Positions 37,691 to 46,173 are shown, counted from the first letter of the stretch. The stretch is DNA of 64,000 nt from Streptomyces canus (GCF_001514145.1 NZ_KQ948656.1:186001-250000), one strand, 5' to 3'. Notes: generated by a model not told the origin, from the letters alone. Numbers and translations are program-made.

Positions 37691-39046
37691 ATGCGAGAGA
37701 TTCTGATCGTCGGCGGCGGCTACGCGGGCTTCTACACCGCCTGGGGCCTGCAGAAGAAGCTGCGTTCGGGCGAGGCGCGGGTCACGGTCGTCGACCCGCG
37801 CCCGTACATGACCTATCAGCCCTTCCTGCCCGAGGTGGCGGCCGGTTCGGTGGAGGCACGGCACGCCGTCGTGTCACTGAGGCGGCACCTGCGCGGCACC
37901 CGGCTGGTCTCCGGCACCGTGACCGGCATCAGCAACGCGGACCGTACGGTGACCGTCCGTCCGGTGCGCGGCAACGCCTACGAGCTGCACTACGACATCC
38001 TTGTGGTCACCGCCGGCGCGGTGACCCGCACCTTCCCCATTCCCGGACTCGCGCAGCAGGCCATCGGCCTCAAGCACGTGGAGGAGGCCGTGGCGATCCG
38101 TGACCGGCTGATGACTGCGTTCGACCAGGCCGCGTCGCTGCCGGCCGGCCCCGAGCGGCAGAAGCTGCTCACCGTCACGTTCGTGGGAGGCGGGTTCTCC
38201 GGCGTCGAGGGCTTCGGCGAACTGCTGTCGCTGGCGACCGCGATGCTCAGGTCCTATCCGGAACTGAGCGTCGACGACCTGTCCTTCCACCTGGTCGAGG
38301 CCCGGGGCCGCATCCTGCCCGAGGTGAGCGACGGGCCGGGTGCCTGGGTGGTACGCCACCTGGAACGCCGCGGCGCAGATGTCCATCTCAACACGCAGCT
38401 GCTGTCCGCCGAGGACGGCCACGTCGTCCTCTCCGACGGAGAGGAGTACGACTCCGAGCTGATCGTCTGGGCGGCCGGCAACGCCGCGAACCCGGTCGTG
38501 CACAACCACACGGACCTGCCCCTCGACGAGCGCGGCCTGCTGCTGGCCCGCGCCGACCTGCGCGTGGGCACCGACGCCGTGCCCGTGCCTGATGTGTGGG
38601 CCGCCGGCGACGACGCGTCCATCCCCGACCTGGCCTCGCCGGTGCCGGGTGCGCGCACGGTACCGAACGCCCAGCACGCCGTGCGACAGGGCAGACGTCT
38701 CGCCGGGAACATCGTGGCCGACCTGCGCGGGCGGCGAGTCCGGAACTACCGCCACGACAGCCTGGGCGTGGTGGCGACCCTGGGGCTGGGGCGGGGCATC
38801 TTCCAGTACAAGGGCATCGTCATCAAGGGATTCCCGGCGTGGCTGATGCACCGGGGTTATCACGTGCTCGCGGTGCCCAGCTGGGAACGCAAGATCCGCG
38901 TTCTGGCGGTCTGGCTGACCGCGGCCCTGACAGGCCGGGATCTGGTGTCTCTCGCCTCCGTCCAGCACCCGCGGGACGCCTTCGTCACGGGTGGGCGGAC
39001 AGAGAACCCGAGCGCCGGCCGCGCGAAGGAAGGCAGCACACCATGA
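37691..39046 (+). CDS. ndh: Type II NADH dehydrogenase-like flavoprotein
   Basis: 451-aa NDH-2-type FAD enzyme that would pass electrons from NADH to quinone without proton pumping. It has FAD-binding ILIVGGGYAGFYTAWGL at the N-terminus, NADH-binding VTFVGGGFSGVEGFGEL (about residue 165), the second FAD motif VWAAGDDAS, and the quinone-side AQHAVRQGR. A C-terminal hydrophobic/amphipathic membrane anchor follows. ATG 37691 follows AGGGAGTC. It is transcribed from an ECF-type promoter and overlaps the next gene by ATGA. Confidence 0.88.
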   Translation: MREILIVGGGYAGFYTAWGLQKKLRSGEARVTVVDPRPYMTYQPFLPEVAAGSVEARHAVVSLRRHLRGTRLVSGTVTGISNADRTVTVRPVRGNAYELHYDILVVTAGAVTRTFPIPGLAQQAIGLKHVEEAVAIRDRLMTAFDQAASLPAGPERQKLLTVTFVGGGFSGVEGFGELLSLATAMLRSYPELSVDDLSFHLVEARGRILPEVSDGPGAWVVRHLERRGADVHLNTQLLSAEDGHVVLSDGEEYDSELIVWAAGNAANPVVHNHTDLPLDERGLLLARADLRVGTDAVPVPDVWAAGDDASIPDLASPVPGARTVPNAQHAVRQGRRLAGNIVADLRGRRVRNYRHDSLGVVATLGLGRGIFQYKGIVIKGFPAWLMHRGYHVLAVPSWERKIRVLAVWLTAALTGRDLVSLASVQHPRDAFVTGGRTENPSAGRAKEGSTP

Positions 39047-39423
39047 CCGTGTGGAGTTCTCGTTTCCCCAGGGGGTACGCCGTGGCCGCACGCGAGGAGG
39101 CCGCCCGCGGCCTGCCCGACATCGAGGGATTCCTGTACCGGGAGGCTCACAGGGGAGCAACCCACCGCCGCGTGGCGGCATTCACCGCGCGCGTGGAGGG
39201 GCTCACCCCCGAGCAGAAGCGGGACATCGAGCAGTGGTACGTCGACGAACAGAAGCACGTGGCCCGCATGGTGACGGATCACATCGCCGAGCGTGTCGGC
39301 GCGATGGAAGCGCAACACCACCTCAGGATCCGGCACTGGCTGCGGGGAACACTCACCGGGATGGCGCTGATCACCCTGGCGATGATCGCCTGCGTCGTGG
39401 TGATCCTTGGATCGTCGCGGTGA
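39043..39423 (+). CDS. Tail-anchored hypothetical protein coupled to ndh
   Basis: 126-aa protein. A charged, mostly helical cytoplasmic part (EEAARGLPDIEGFLYREAHRG, VEGLTPEQKRDIEQWYVDEQ) ends in one C-terminal membrane helix (TGMALITLAMIACVVVIL). It overlaps ndh by ATGA and so is made with it; an accessory or membrane-tethering role for NDH-2 is an inference. No named family is recognised. Confidence 0.75.
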   Translation: MTVWSSRFPRGYAVAAREEAARGLPDIEGFLYREAHRGATHRRVAAFTARVEGLTPEQKRDIEQWYVDEQKHVARMVTDHIAERVGAMEAQHHLRIRHWLRGTLTGMALITLAMIACVVVILGSSR

Positions 39424-39447
39424 CCGCCGGGCGCTGGGCGACAGGGC

Positions 39448-39909
39448 CTAGGAACGCCCGGTGCGATACAGGCCCCGGCCGGCGCGCCGGATGCGGGATG
39501 AGGCGACAAGGCGATCGAGCGTGCTGCGGACCGCGTTGATGCTTCCGCTGTCGGCGTCACGACCGAGCGCCGCCGCGATCTCACGGGCCCGCACCTCCGC
39601 GTCACCGACCTTGGCGAAGTAGGCCATGACCTGCTCGGTGAGCTTTCCGTACTGCTTGTCCGCGTCCGTGTCGGTGTCCGTCTGTGAGGCCCCGGGCACG
39701 GTGTGCTCGTCCACCGGGGCAGCGGCGCGCGGAGTGACCAGTGCGCTCTCGAGAGCGCCGAGGGCCCGATGTACGGAGCCGAGATGTGCCACGACCGCCG
39801 CCAACTCCCTTTCCAGGGCCTGCTTCTGGAACTGCAGCCGGGCCAGTTCCTCCTGAAGCCCCTCGGCGGTGACCTCAATGCTGTGTGCCGTACGGCTCGC
39901 GGAGACCAT
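39448..39909 (-). CDS. Coiled-coil plus winged-helix hypothetical regulator
   Basis: 153-aa protein. Residues about 10-55 are a clear coiled coil (LQEELARLQFQKQALERELAAVVAHL), then an acidic Thr/Asp linker, then a C-terminal winged-helix-like fold (KLTEQVMAYFAKVGDAEVRARE, VRSTLDRLVASSRIRRAGRGLY). ATG 39909 follows GAGGAGAGAACTC. It is divergent from the ECF sigma gene at 40096, so a regulatory link is plausible but not shown. Confidence 0.65.
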   Translation of the reverse strand: MVSASRTAHSIEVTAEGLQEELARLQFQKQALERELAAVVAHLGSVHRALGALESALVTPRAAAPVDEHTVPGASQTDTDTDADKQYGKLTEQVMAYFAKVGDAEVRAREIAAALGRDADSGSINAVRSTLDRLVASSRIRRAGRGLYRTGRS

Positions 39910-40028
39910 GAGTTCTCTCCTCCTCAACCCTTGTCGACATCATATGCAGTCTTCGAGTGTCAGACAGGGCATCTCAGTGTCTCGAACAGTGGGATTTTGC
40001 GAGCCCGTGAAAAAGCATCGTCGATTTC

Positions 40029-40055
40029 TGTCACAAGCGCCCGTCGGTCGCGGTC
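40029..40055 (+). promoter_or_regulatory. ECF-type promoter before sigma gene 40096
   Basis: TGTCACA 40029-40035, 16-bp spacer, GGTC 40052-40055 followed by CATAC, 40 bp before the sigma-factor start. It suggests autoregulation or control by a sister sigma factor. Confidence 0.72.
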
Positions 40056-40095
40056 CATACAGCGGATGAACCGTAGTAACGGAGGCCAATCGATC

Positions 40096-41031
40096 ATGTC
40101 TGTCGAACCGTCCCTCACCACACCTGACGACCTTGAGGACGCTGTCGCCGTCTTCGTGCACCACCGCAAGCGGCTCTTCGGGATCGCCTACCGTATTCTC
40201 GGCAGCACGGTCGAGGCCGAGGACGTGGTCCAGGAGGTATGGCTGCGCTGGCAGAAGACCGACCGCTCGGTGGTGCTGAGTCCTGCGGCTTTCCTGTCGA
40301 GCGCCGCGACCCGCCTGGCCATCAATGTCGCGCAGTCGGCGCGCGTGCGTCGGGAGACGTACATCGGACCGTGGCTGCCGGAACCCGTCGACACCGGCGC
40401 GGACCCCGAGGTCGGTGCCGAGCGCGCGGAGGCAGTGGAGATGGCGCTGCTGCTGGTGCTGGAGAAACTGACTCCCGTCGAGCGTGCCGCCTATGTACTG
40501 CGCGAGGCGTTCGACTACGCCTACGCCGAGATCGCCGACATGCTCGAAGTCAGCCTCGTCAATGTGCGGAAGATAGTCAGCCGTGCTCGTCGGCACCTGC
40601 TGGACGAGCGGCGGGAGAGCGTGGACGCGGCTGAACACCGACGCCTCCTCGGCGCCTTCGTCTCAGCGGCCAGAACGGGAGACGTGGCGTCCCTCGAAGC
40701 CCTGCTCGCGCCCGACGTCGTCAGCCTCTCCGACGGCAACGGCATGCGGGGCTGTGCCCGGGTACCTGTGCAGGGCCGTGCCCGGGTGGCCAGGCTCGCG
40801 ACCTATCGGCAGTTGTGGCGGGAGGCGGTGCCGGAGCTGGTCGACGCCAATGGCGCTACGGGTGTGCTGGTCCACCGGGACGGCCGGACGCTCGCCTTCA
40901 TGACCGCGGCCGCCTCGAAGCACGGCGTTCACCAGGTGATGTGGGTGTTCGAGCCGAGCAAGATCGCCGCCTTCGTCGCATCGCGTTCCCGTTTCACGAC
41001 GTCCCCCGGCGCCGTGCCGGACAGTGTGTGA
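40096..41031 (+). CDS. ECF41-type sigma factor with fused C-terminal domain
   Basis: 311-aa ECF sigma factor. Region 2 covers HRKRLFGIAYRILGSTVEAEDVVQEVWLRW, the linker carries the ECF41 hallmark YIGPWLPEP, and region 4 includes LTPVERAAYVLREAFDYAYAEIA. A SnoaL-like extension of about 120 residues follows. The extension normally carries DGGGK and NPDKL motifs; here it has DGNGM and EPSKI, so it is a diverged copy. ATG 40096 follows GGAGG at 40081. It has an ECF-type promoter upstream. Confidence 0.9.
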   Translation: MSVEPSLTTPDDLEDAVAVFVHHRKRLFGIAYRILGSTVEAEDVVQEVWLRWQKTDRSVVLSPAAFLSSAATRLAINVAQSARVRRETYIGPWLPEPVDTGADPEVGAERAEAVEMALLLVLEKLTPVERAAYVLREAFDYAYAEIADMLEVSLVNVRKIVSRARRHLLDERRESVDAAEHRRLLGAFVSAARTGDVASLEALLAPDVVSLSDGNGMRGCARVPVQGRARVARLATYRQLWREAVPELVDANGATGVLVHRDGRTLAFMTAAASKHGVHQVMWVFEPSKIAAFVASRSRFTTSPGAVPDSV

Positions 41032-41045
41032 CAACTGAGACGTTG

Positions 41046-41071
41046 CCATCTTGAAAAGTGCTGGTCAGTGG
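41046..41071. repeat. 26-bp inverted repeat, left copy
   Basis: Begins CCATCTTGAAAAGTG and ends GGTCAGTGG; it matches the reverse complement of 44953-44978 with one mismatch. It lies 15 bp after the stop of the ECF gene at 40096. It may be one end of a non-autonomous mobile segment; no target duplication is evident. Confidence 0.6.
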
Positions 41072-41216
41072 GGCTGGTGTGAGCCGGGGGTCGGGTGCTC
41101 GTGCTGGTTGTCCGACTGATCGTGCCGGGGTGATCGTCTGCCGCGTCGAGTCACCGGCTTGTTCCGCGGCGCCTGCGCTGTCGCGCACCTCGGTCGGCCG
41201 TGTCGCGGGGGGACGG

Positions 41217-42113
41217 TCAGCGGGAGGTGAGGGCGGTTTCGGACTCGACGCGGGTGAGTTTTTCGGGGTTGCGGACGTAGTAGAGGCCGGTGACACGGGC
41301 GTTCTCCACGCGGAAGGCCAGCACGCCGTCGATCACGCCATCCACGCGCAGGATGAGTCCGGGGTTGCCGTTGACCGTCGTGGGCTCACTGGTGAAGGTG
41401 CCGCCGGCCTTGTCGACACTGCCGGCCATGTAACGGAGCACCTTGTCGGCGCCGACGACCGGCCGCAAGGCCGCCAGCTTGAGGCCGCCGCCGTCGCTGA
41501 CGAAAACAACGTCCGGGGCGAGTACGTCGAGCAGCCCCTGCAGGTTCCCAGTCTCGAGCGCGGACTGGAACGAACTCAACGCTGCCCGGGTTTCTTCCGG
41601 GGAAACCGATGTGCGCGGCCGGCGGGCGTCGACGTGCCGGCGGGCGCGGTAGGAGATCTGGCGTGCGGCGGCGGGGCTCTTGTCGATCGCGGCCGCGATG
41701 TCGTCGTAGCCGATGTCGAAGACCTCGCGCAGCACGAAGACGGCGCGTTCGGTCGGTGAGAGGGTTTCGAGGATGAACATGAGTGCCAGCGACAGGTTCT
41801 CGGACAGTTCGATGTCCTCGGCCACGTCCGGCGCGGTGAGCAGGGGTTCGGGCAGCCAGGGGCCGACGTAGGCCTCCTTGCGGCGTTTGAGGGTGCGTAG
41901 CCGGTTGAGTGCTTGCCGGGTCGTGATCCGTACCATGTAGGCGCGCTGGTCCTGTACCTGCTCCAGGTCGACCTTGACCCACCGCAGCCAGGCCTCCTGG
42001 AGGACGTCCTCGGCGTCCGCCGCCGATCCGAGCATCTCGTACGCGACGGTGAACAGCAGGTCGCGGTGGGCGACGAAGGCCTCGGTCGCGGGGTCGGTGA
42101 CGTGGTCGTTCAT
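41217..42113 (-). CDS. ECF41-type sigma factor
   Basis: 298-aa ECF41 sigma factor with region 2 FTVAYEMLGSAADAEDVLQEAWLRW, linker YVGPWLPEPL, region 4 LSPTERAVFVLREVFDIGYDDIA, and a fused SnoaL-like domain with DGGGLKL and a final NPEKL. It is the best-preserved ECF41 protein here. ATG 42113 has no strong ribosome site. It is in line with an oxidoreductase gene, as ECF41 genes typically neighbour carboxymuconolactone decarboxylases, oxidoreductases or epimerases. No TGTCACA promoter is seen upstream. Confidence 0.9.
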   Translation of the reverse strand: MNDHVTDPATEAFVAHRDLLFTVAYEMLGSAADAEDVLQEAWLRWVKVDLEQVQDQRAYMVRITTRQALNRLRTLKRRKEAYVGPWLPEPLLTAPDVAEDIELSENLSLALMFILETLSPTERAVFVLREVFDIGYDDIAAAIDKSPAAARQISYRARRHVDARRPRTSVSPEETRAALSSFQSALETGNLQGLLDVLAPDVVFVSDGGGLKLAALRPVVGADKVLRYMAGSVDKAGGTFTSEPTTVNGNPGLILRVDGVIDGVLAFRVENARVTGLYYVRNPEKLTRVESETALTSR

Positions 42114-42320
42114 GTCGTGCGCTTCGCTTTCCCGTGGTTGGCCCCATGTGCCGGAAGCAGGCCGTAAGGAACATGTACCCGGTCCGATGGCGGGGTTGTC
42201 GGCAGCAGCCTCCCCACTGATCAGGCCATGTGGGGTGGGGGGGCTGGTGGGATGGCGCCTCGGCGCCCGGGCCATGGCATAGGAGGCCGCGGCGTTGGGT
42301 GCCTGTCGCCCCGGCTCGGT

Positions 42321-42358
42321 CCTTCTTGGGCCGGACCGGTCGGTCCGGCCCAGGAAGG
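42321..42358 (-). terminator. Strong hairpin after the oxidoreductase gene
   Basis: A GC-rich stem pairing CCTTCTTGGGCCGGACC with GGTCCGGCCCAGGAAGG around a short loop, 12 bp beyond the 42370 stop. It separates the oxidoreductase transcript from the ECF41 gene. It may act in both directions. Confidence 0.65.
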
Positions 42359-42369
42359 GGACTTGGCGG

Positions 42370-43572
42370 CTAGGCCGCGCGTCGGGGGTCGGGCGGCGTC
42401 GTGGGGTGCTCCGGCTGAGGCGTTTCCAGGCGGTCGGTGCTGTCGCCGTGGGATCCGCGGGGGCTGGCCTTGCGTGCCCCGGACACCAACTTATTGAGGG
42501 TGAACCGGCAGGCGATCTCCTTGACGCCGGCACCGGGCCGCCCGCTGATGCGGAGCGCGTTCACCTTGTCGTTCGGGTAGGAGAACTGGGTGACGCCCTC
42601 CTTTCGGCCGAGGCTGAGGCACTGCCCGGCGAAGAACATCCGGACGGGAGCGGGTGTTTTCCCCGCGATCCGGCGCAGGATCGTGTCGGCGGCCGCCGGG
42701 CCCAGCTGCACGGCAGCCTGGCAGCTCATCCGGAACGGCCCGTCCGTCATCACCGCCGCGTCCCCAGCGGCGACGATGCGCACGTCGTCCACACTGGTCA
42801 GCGTCGCGTCGGTGACCAGACGGCCTTCGGTGTCGGTGCGCAGCCCGCTGCGGGCGGCCAGGTCCGGGACACGGAATCCCGCGGTCCAGATCGTCACCGC
42901 GCTGGGCAACTCGCGGCCGTCGTCGAGATGTACGGCGTCCTGTGTCACTTCCGTCACCCGCGCATGGGGGCCTTCGAGGACGGTCACACCCAGCTTGGCG
43001 AGCCGGCGGGCGACCGGGCGGCGGACGCGGGCGTGCAGGGAGGGGCCGAGCACGTTGCCGCAGACCAGGGTGACCTTGCGGCCGGCTTCCGCCAGCTCGG
43101 CGGCGGTCTCCAGGCCGGTCGGGCCGGCCCCGACGACGGTCACCGCAGCCGACGCGGGCGTCGCGGTCAGCGCCGACCGCAGTCGTTCCGCCCCCTCGAG
43201 GTCCGACACCCAATGAGCGAACTCCGCCGCTCCGGGCACGCCGGGATCGGCGGCGCCGCTGCCCACCGCGTAGACGAGGTAGTCGTAGGAGAGCGTGCCA
43301 CCGCCCGCCAGCGACACCTGGCGGGCGGCAGCGTCGATCCGGGTCGCGGTGTCGACCACCAGCCGGACGTTCCCGCCCAGAACCTCACCGAAGCCCTCGA
43401 CCGCGTCGTCGGAGCCGGTCACGAGCTGGTGCAGGCGGATCCGCGAGACGAAGTGGGGGCGCGGATTGACCAGGGTCACCGACACGCCATCGCGCCGAGC
43501 CAGGTGGTTGGCCGCCGTCACGCCCCCGTACCCGCCGCCGATCACGACCACCTCGACGTTCCCGTTCATCAT
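42370..43572 (-). CDS. NDH-2-like NAD(P)/FAD oxidoreductase
   Basis: 400-aa pyridine-nucleotide-disulfide-type flavoprotein. It shows FAD motif VVVIGGGYGGVTAANHLA, NAD(P) motif VTVVGAGPTGLETAAELA (about residue 150) and second FAD motif IVAAGDAAV. It resembles type II NADH dehydrogenases or AIF-like reductases but has a Pro-rich C-terminal tail in place of a clear membrane anchor. The start is ATG 43572 or 43569, after GAGGGAGAC. It is a candidate target of the ECF41 factor next door and carries the TGTTACG-type promoter. Confidence 0.85.
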   Translation of the reverse strand: MMNGNVEVVVIGGGYGGVTAANHLARRDGVSVTLVNPRPHFVSRIRLHQLVTGSDDAVEGFGEVLGGNVRLVVDTATRIDAAARQVSLAGGGTLSYDYLVYAVGSGAADPGVPGAAEFAHWVSDLEGAERLRSALTATPASAAVTVVGAGPTGLETAAELAEAGRKVTLVCGNVLGPSLHARVRRPVARRLAKLGVTVLEGPHARVTEVTQDAVHLDDGRELPSAVTIWTAGFRVPDLAARSGLRTDTEGRLVTDATLTSVDDVRIVAAGDAAVMTDGPFRMSCQAAVQLGPAAADTILRRIAGKTPAPVRMFFAGQCLSLGRKEGVTQFSYPNDKVNALRISGRPGAGVKEIACRFTLNKLVSGARKASPRGSHGDSTDRLETPQPEHPTTPPDPRRAA

Positions 43573-43602
43573 GTCTCCCTCGCGTTATGGACTCGGCATG
43601 GA

Positions 43603-43656
43603 GACACCAGCCGCGCGTCCGGCGTAACAGCCCGCGGATGAGACGTAGCACACATC
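43603..43656 (-). promoter_or_regulatory. Second-type ECF promoter plus conserved upstream block
   Basis: On the minus strand TGTTACG (43623-43629), 16-bp spacer, TGTC (43603-43606), 31 bp before the oxidoreductase start. The block upstream to about 43656, containing GTGCTACGTCTCATCCGCGG, is almost identical to the one at 44907-44933. Confidence 0.55.
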
Positions 43657-43813
43657 AAATGCCGCGAAACGCCACCCGTCCCTCCGTGAGTGGAGTAACG
43701 CGGCCCTGACGAGGTCGGGCAGGGGCCGGGGAGTTGGCCGCGCGGGCGACATCCATGGAGCCGACGGGCACGACGTGGTGTCGGCCCCGTAAGCCTGAGC
43801 CGGAAAACACCGC

Positions 43814-43847
43814 GAACGGCCGCCGGAAAGCCGACCGGCGGCCGTTC
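43814..43847 (-). terminator. Hairpin after the carotenoid-type gene
   Basis: Perfect 13-bp stem GAACGGCCGCCGG / CCGGCGGCCGTTC with an 8-nt loop, 15 bp beyond the 43862 stop and followed on the minus strand by a TTTT stretch. Confidence 0.7.
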
Positions 43848-43861
43848 TGCGTGAGTCGGAA

Positions 43862-44728
43862 TCAGCGTCGCAGGGCCAGGTCGTTGCGAGCCAGCTTGAC
43901 CGCGGCAAGAAACGCAGCGAACACCATGCCGAACAGGTTGATCGTCATCATCGTCTCGTTGATCGCATGCCCGCTCCAGCTGACCGAGGCACCGTCCTTG
44001 ACCATGTCACCGGAGGCGCCGATGAAGTAGGGAACCGAGCTCAGCCCCAGCGCCCCGTAGAAGAGCACGTTCTGCGCCAACACCCCCCGCCCCTCGGTCC
44101 GCACCGACGCCGACGCCGGCTGACGCTTCACCAAATACAGCGCGAAGACCTGGAAGAAGACATAGGTGACAAACCACCAGCCCAAATAGTTGGTGTACGG
44201 CACCCCGAACACCCCGCCCCCACGTTCCCAGACCCAGATCCGCTTCACGGTGGAGGCGATCGAGTCGACGCCGAGGTCGAACATGGTCATCAGTGCCGCG
44301 GCCAGTATCGGCAGCGCCACCACCTCGACCCGGCCGGCGACCGACCCGGACGAGCCGCCCAGACGGATGTCCGCCTCGTCGAGCAAGGTGTTGGCAACTT
44401 GCCAGCAGATGTAGCCCAGACCGAAGTAGATCGGTCCGATCTCGACGGGCACATGAATCAGCTGCGGATGGCCCGTGTAGTGGTAGTGGCCGAACGGGAA
44501 CCCGGTGGAAACGCTGAGGTTCTCGAAGAAGTTGCCCACCACCAGGGTCACGATCAGAAAGAACAGCAGCGTCCGCCACCCGTACCTCCGCACCCCGTGG
44601 ATCAGCGCGAACGGGACCGACAGCAGCAGCATCGGCAGCGTGACGTGTGTCCCGGCCAGCGGTATGGCGACGCCCGCTACTGCGGCGGCGGCTGCCAGCA
44701 GCCAGAGGACGCGGTTCCATGCGTTCAT
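43862..44728 (-). CDS. Carotenoid biosynthesis-type (CruF/PF04240) membrane protein
   Basis: 288-aa polytopic membrane protein. The family-typical segment is NFFENLSVSTGFPFGHYHYTG followed by PVEIGPIYFGLGYICWQVAN and a DLGVD..A......WVWE stretch. The family includes bisanhydrobacterioruberin hydratase CruF, but many Streptomyces members sit outside pigment clusters, as here, where no other carotenoid gene is present. The start ATG 44728 follows AGGAGATTC. It carries the same promoter block as the oxidoreductase gene. Confidence 0.8.
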   Translation of the reverse strand: MNAWNRVLWLLAAAAAVAGVAIPLAGTHVTLPMLLLSVPFALIHGVRRYGWRTLLFFLIVTLVVGNFFENLSVSTGFPFGHYHYTGHPQLIHVPVEIGPIYFGLGYICWQVANTLLDEADIRLGGSSGSVAGRVEVVALPILAAALMTMFDLGVDSIASTVKRIWVWERGGGVFGVPYTNYLGWWFVTYVFFQVFALYLVKRQPASASVRTEGRGVLAQNVLFYGALGLSSVPYFIGASGDMVKDGASVSWSGHAINETMMTINLFGMVFAAFLAAVKLARNDLALRR

Positions 44729-44879
44729 TTTGAATCTCCTGTGATGGTGAGTTCAGCTGCCGCCGCACGCCGCAGCCGCCGAAGTCACCAAGTGCCGAGC
44801 AGGAGGTGCGGAAGCATGGCGCCGAGCAGTACGGCGACCTCGGCCGGACGGTGGTGGCGGACGGTCGCGGCGGCATCAA

Positions 44880-44933
44880 GACACCAGCCACCCCTGTGCC
44901 GTAACAGCCCGCGGATGAGACGTAGCACACACC
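44880..44933 (-). promoter_or_regulatory. Second copy of the TGTTACG promoter block
   Basis: On the minus strand TGTTACG (44900-44906), 16-bp spacer, TGTC (44880-44883). The upstream block 44907-44931 matches the 43629-43654 block nearly base for base. It lies about 150 bp before the carotenoid-type gene. Confidence 0.55.
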
Positions 44934-44952
44934 GGACGCAATGGAACGGCGT

Positions 44953-44978
44953 CCACTGACCAGCGCTTTTCAAGATGG
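44953..44978. repeat. 26-bp inverted repeat, right copy
   Basis: Starts CCACTGACCAGCGC and ends CAAGATGG; reverse complement of 41046-41071 with one mismatch. The region from here to 45201 holds no gene that I can support. Confidence 0.6.
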
Positions 44979-45201
44979 GCCACGACGAACGCGCAGGGAA
45001 GGTCCCTCCCACCGCGGAAACCTACGCAACAGGCCAAGGACCTTGCCCGAGAACCACAGAGGACGACGGTGACAGACGATCACGTGCTACCGATCTCCAC
45101 CCAGACCAGTACGAGCACTTCACTGCGACAGCAGCCAGCCCCGCTGATCAGCAGAAATCAGGTTGGCATGGGCTCACTGCGGCGTGACCCTATCTTCCCT
45201 G

Positions 45202-46083
45202 TCATGGGCCCTCGACCGAGCCGGCGACACCGTCGGCAGGGGCCTGGTTCCAGGACCGCAGTTTGTCGGGGTTGAGCGTGACCCAGACCTGGGCGACACG
45301 GTCGTCCGAGACGTCGAGGCTGATGACGGCGGCGACCCGGCGGCCGTAGCTGGCGACAAGGCCGGTCCGGCCGTTGACGGAGTGGGTGGTCAGGGTGGTG
45401 TGCGGGCTGCGGGCCAGGAGCGTCAAGAGGCTGTCGGCGACCGGCCGACAGCCGTGGACGGGTCCGGTCAACGCCCGTACCTTGCCGCCACCGTCGAAGA
45501 ACGCCGTCGCGTCCGAGCACAGCAACGACGTGAGCAGCTCCCTGTCCCCGGTGACGCAGGCCCGGCATACGGCGCCAGCGACGGCGTCATGCTGCCGCGG
45601 TGTCGTGGAGCGGGTGCGCCGCAGCCGCAGCCACTGCCTGGCCCGTTCGGCGAGTTCGGCGAGTTCCGGCTCCGTGCGGCCCACGATGTCGGCGACCGTG
45701 CCCGGGGCCATCCCGAAGGCACGGAACACGAACGCGGCGCGCTCGGCGGTCGACAGCGACTCCAGCGCGTTCAGCACGACCCGTCCGGCCTCCTCCTCCA
45801 CCTCCGACGGCCGTGCCCCGTGCCCCTCCTCGGGGCCGGCCGCACCCCGGCCGGGGCGTGCGAGGCGGTCCAGGCAGATCCCGCCCACGGTCTTCGCCAG
45901 CCAGGACCTGGGGGCGGTGGCCTGCCGACGCGCTGCGTCTGACAGCCCGTACCACCGGTGATAGGCCTCGTCGACGACGCTTTCCGCCGCGCCCGGGTCG
46001 CCCAGCATCCAGTGAGCGACATCGAGCAGGAACCGGCGCTCCTCCCACAGCTCGTCGATCGGCACCGCATCGCTCTGGTCCAC
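45202..46083 (-). CDS. ECF sigma factor with SnoaL-like C-terminal domain
   Basis: 293-aa diverged ECF41-like sigma factor. Region 2 is degenerate (FLLDVAHWMLGDPGAAESVVDEAYHRWYG), region 4 reads LSTAERAAFVFRAFGMAPGTVAD, and the C-terminal extension keeps the ECF41 hallmarks FFDGGGKVRAL and LNPDKLRSW. The linker lacks WLPEP. GTG 46083 follows GAGGA. It is divergent from whiB-qcrB, with a face-to-face pair of identical-type ECF promoters between, so it is the prime candidate for an autoregulated controller of the set. Confidence 0.85.
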   Translation of the reverse strand: MDQSDAVPIDELWEERRFLLDVAHWMLGDPGAAESVVDEAYHRWYGLSDAARRQATAPRSWLAKTVGGICLDRLARPGRGAAGPEEGHGARPSEVEEEAGRVVLNALESLSTAERAAFVFRAFGMAPGTVADIVGRTEPELAELAERARQWLRLRRTRSTTPRQHDAVAGAVCRACVTGDRELLTSLLCSDATAFFDGGGKVRALTGPVHGCRPVADSLLTLLARSPHTTLTTHSVNGRTGLVASYGRRVAAVISLDVSDDRVAQVWVTLNPDKLRSWNQAPADGVAGSVEGP

Positions 46084-46146
46084 AGGACATCCTCGCTCTC
46101 GCTCGCGCTGCCCCGCACGCGGCAGGGGCGACGGCTCAACCCGTAA

Positions 46147-46173
46147 GACCGGGGACTCCCGGGTCGTGTGACA
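46147..46173 (-). promoter_or_regulatory. ECF-type promoter before sigma gene 46083
   Basis: Minus strand TGTCACA (46167-46173), 16-bp spacer, GGTC (46147-46150) followed by TTAC, 64 bp before the GTG start. It is divergent from the whiB promoter. Confidence 0.75.

Noticed and set aside
41010..41033. TGTGACA at the end of the ECF gene 40096
   Set aside because: The 16-bp spacer is followed by GCCG rather than GGTC/TGTC, and it reads back into the sigma gene.
44975..45187. 70-codon plus-strand ORF after the right inverted repeat
   Set aside because: No codon bias, no ribosome site and no recognisable pattern.
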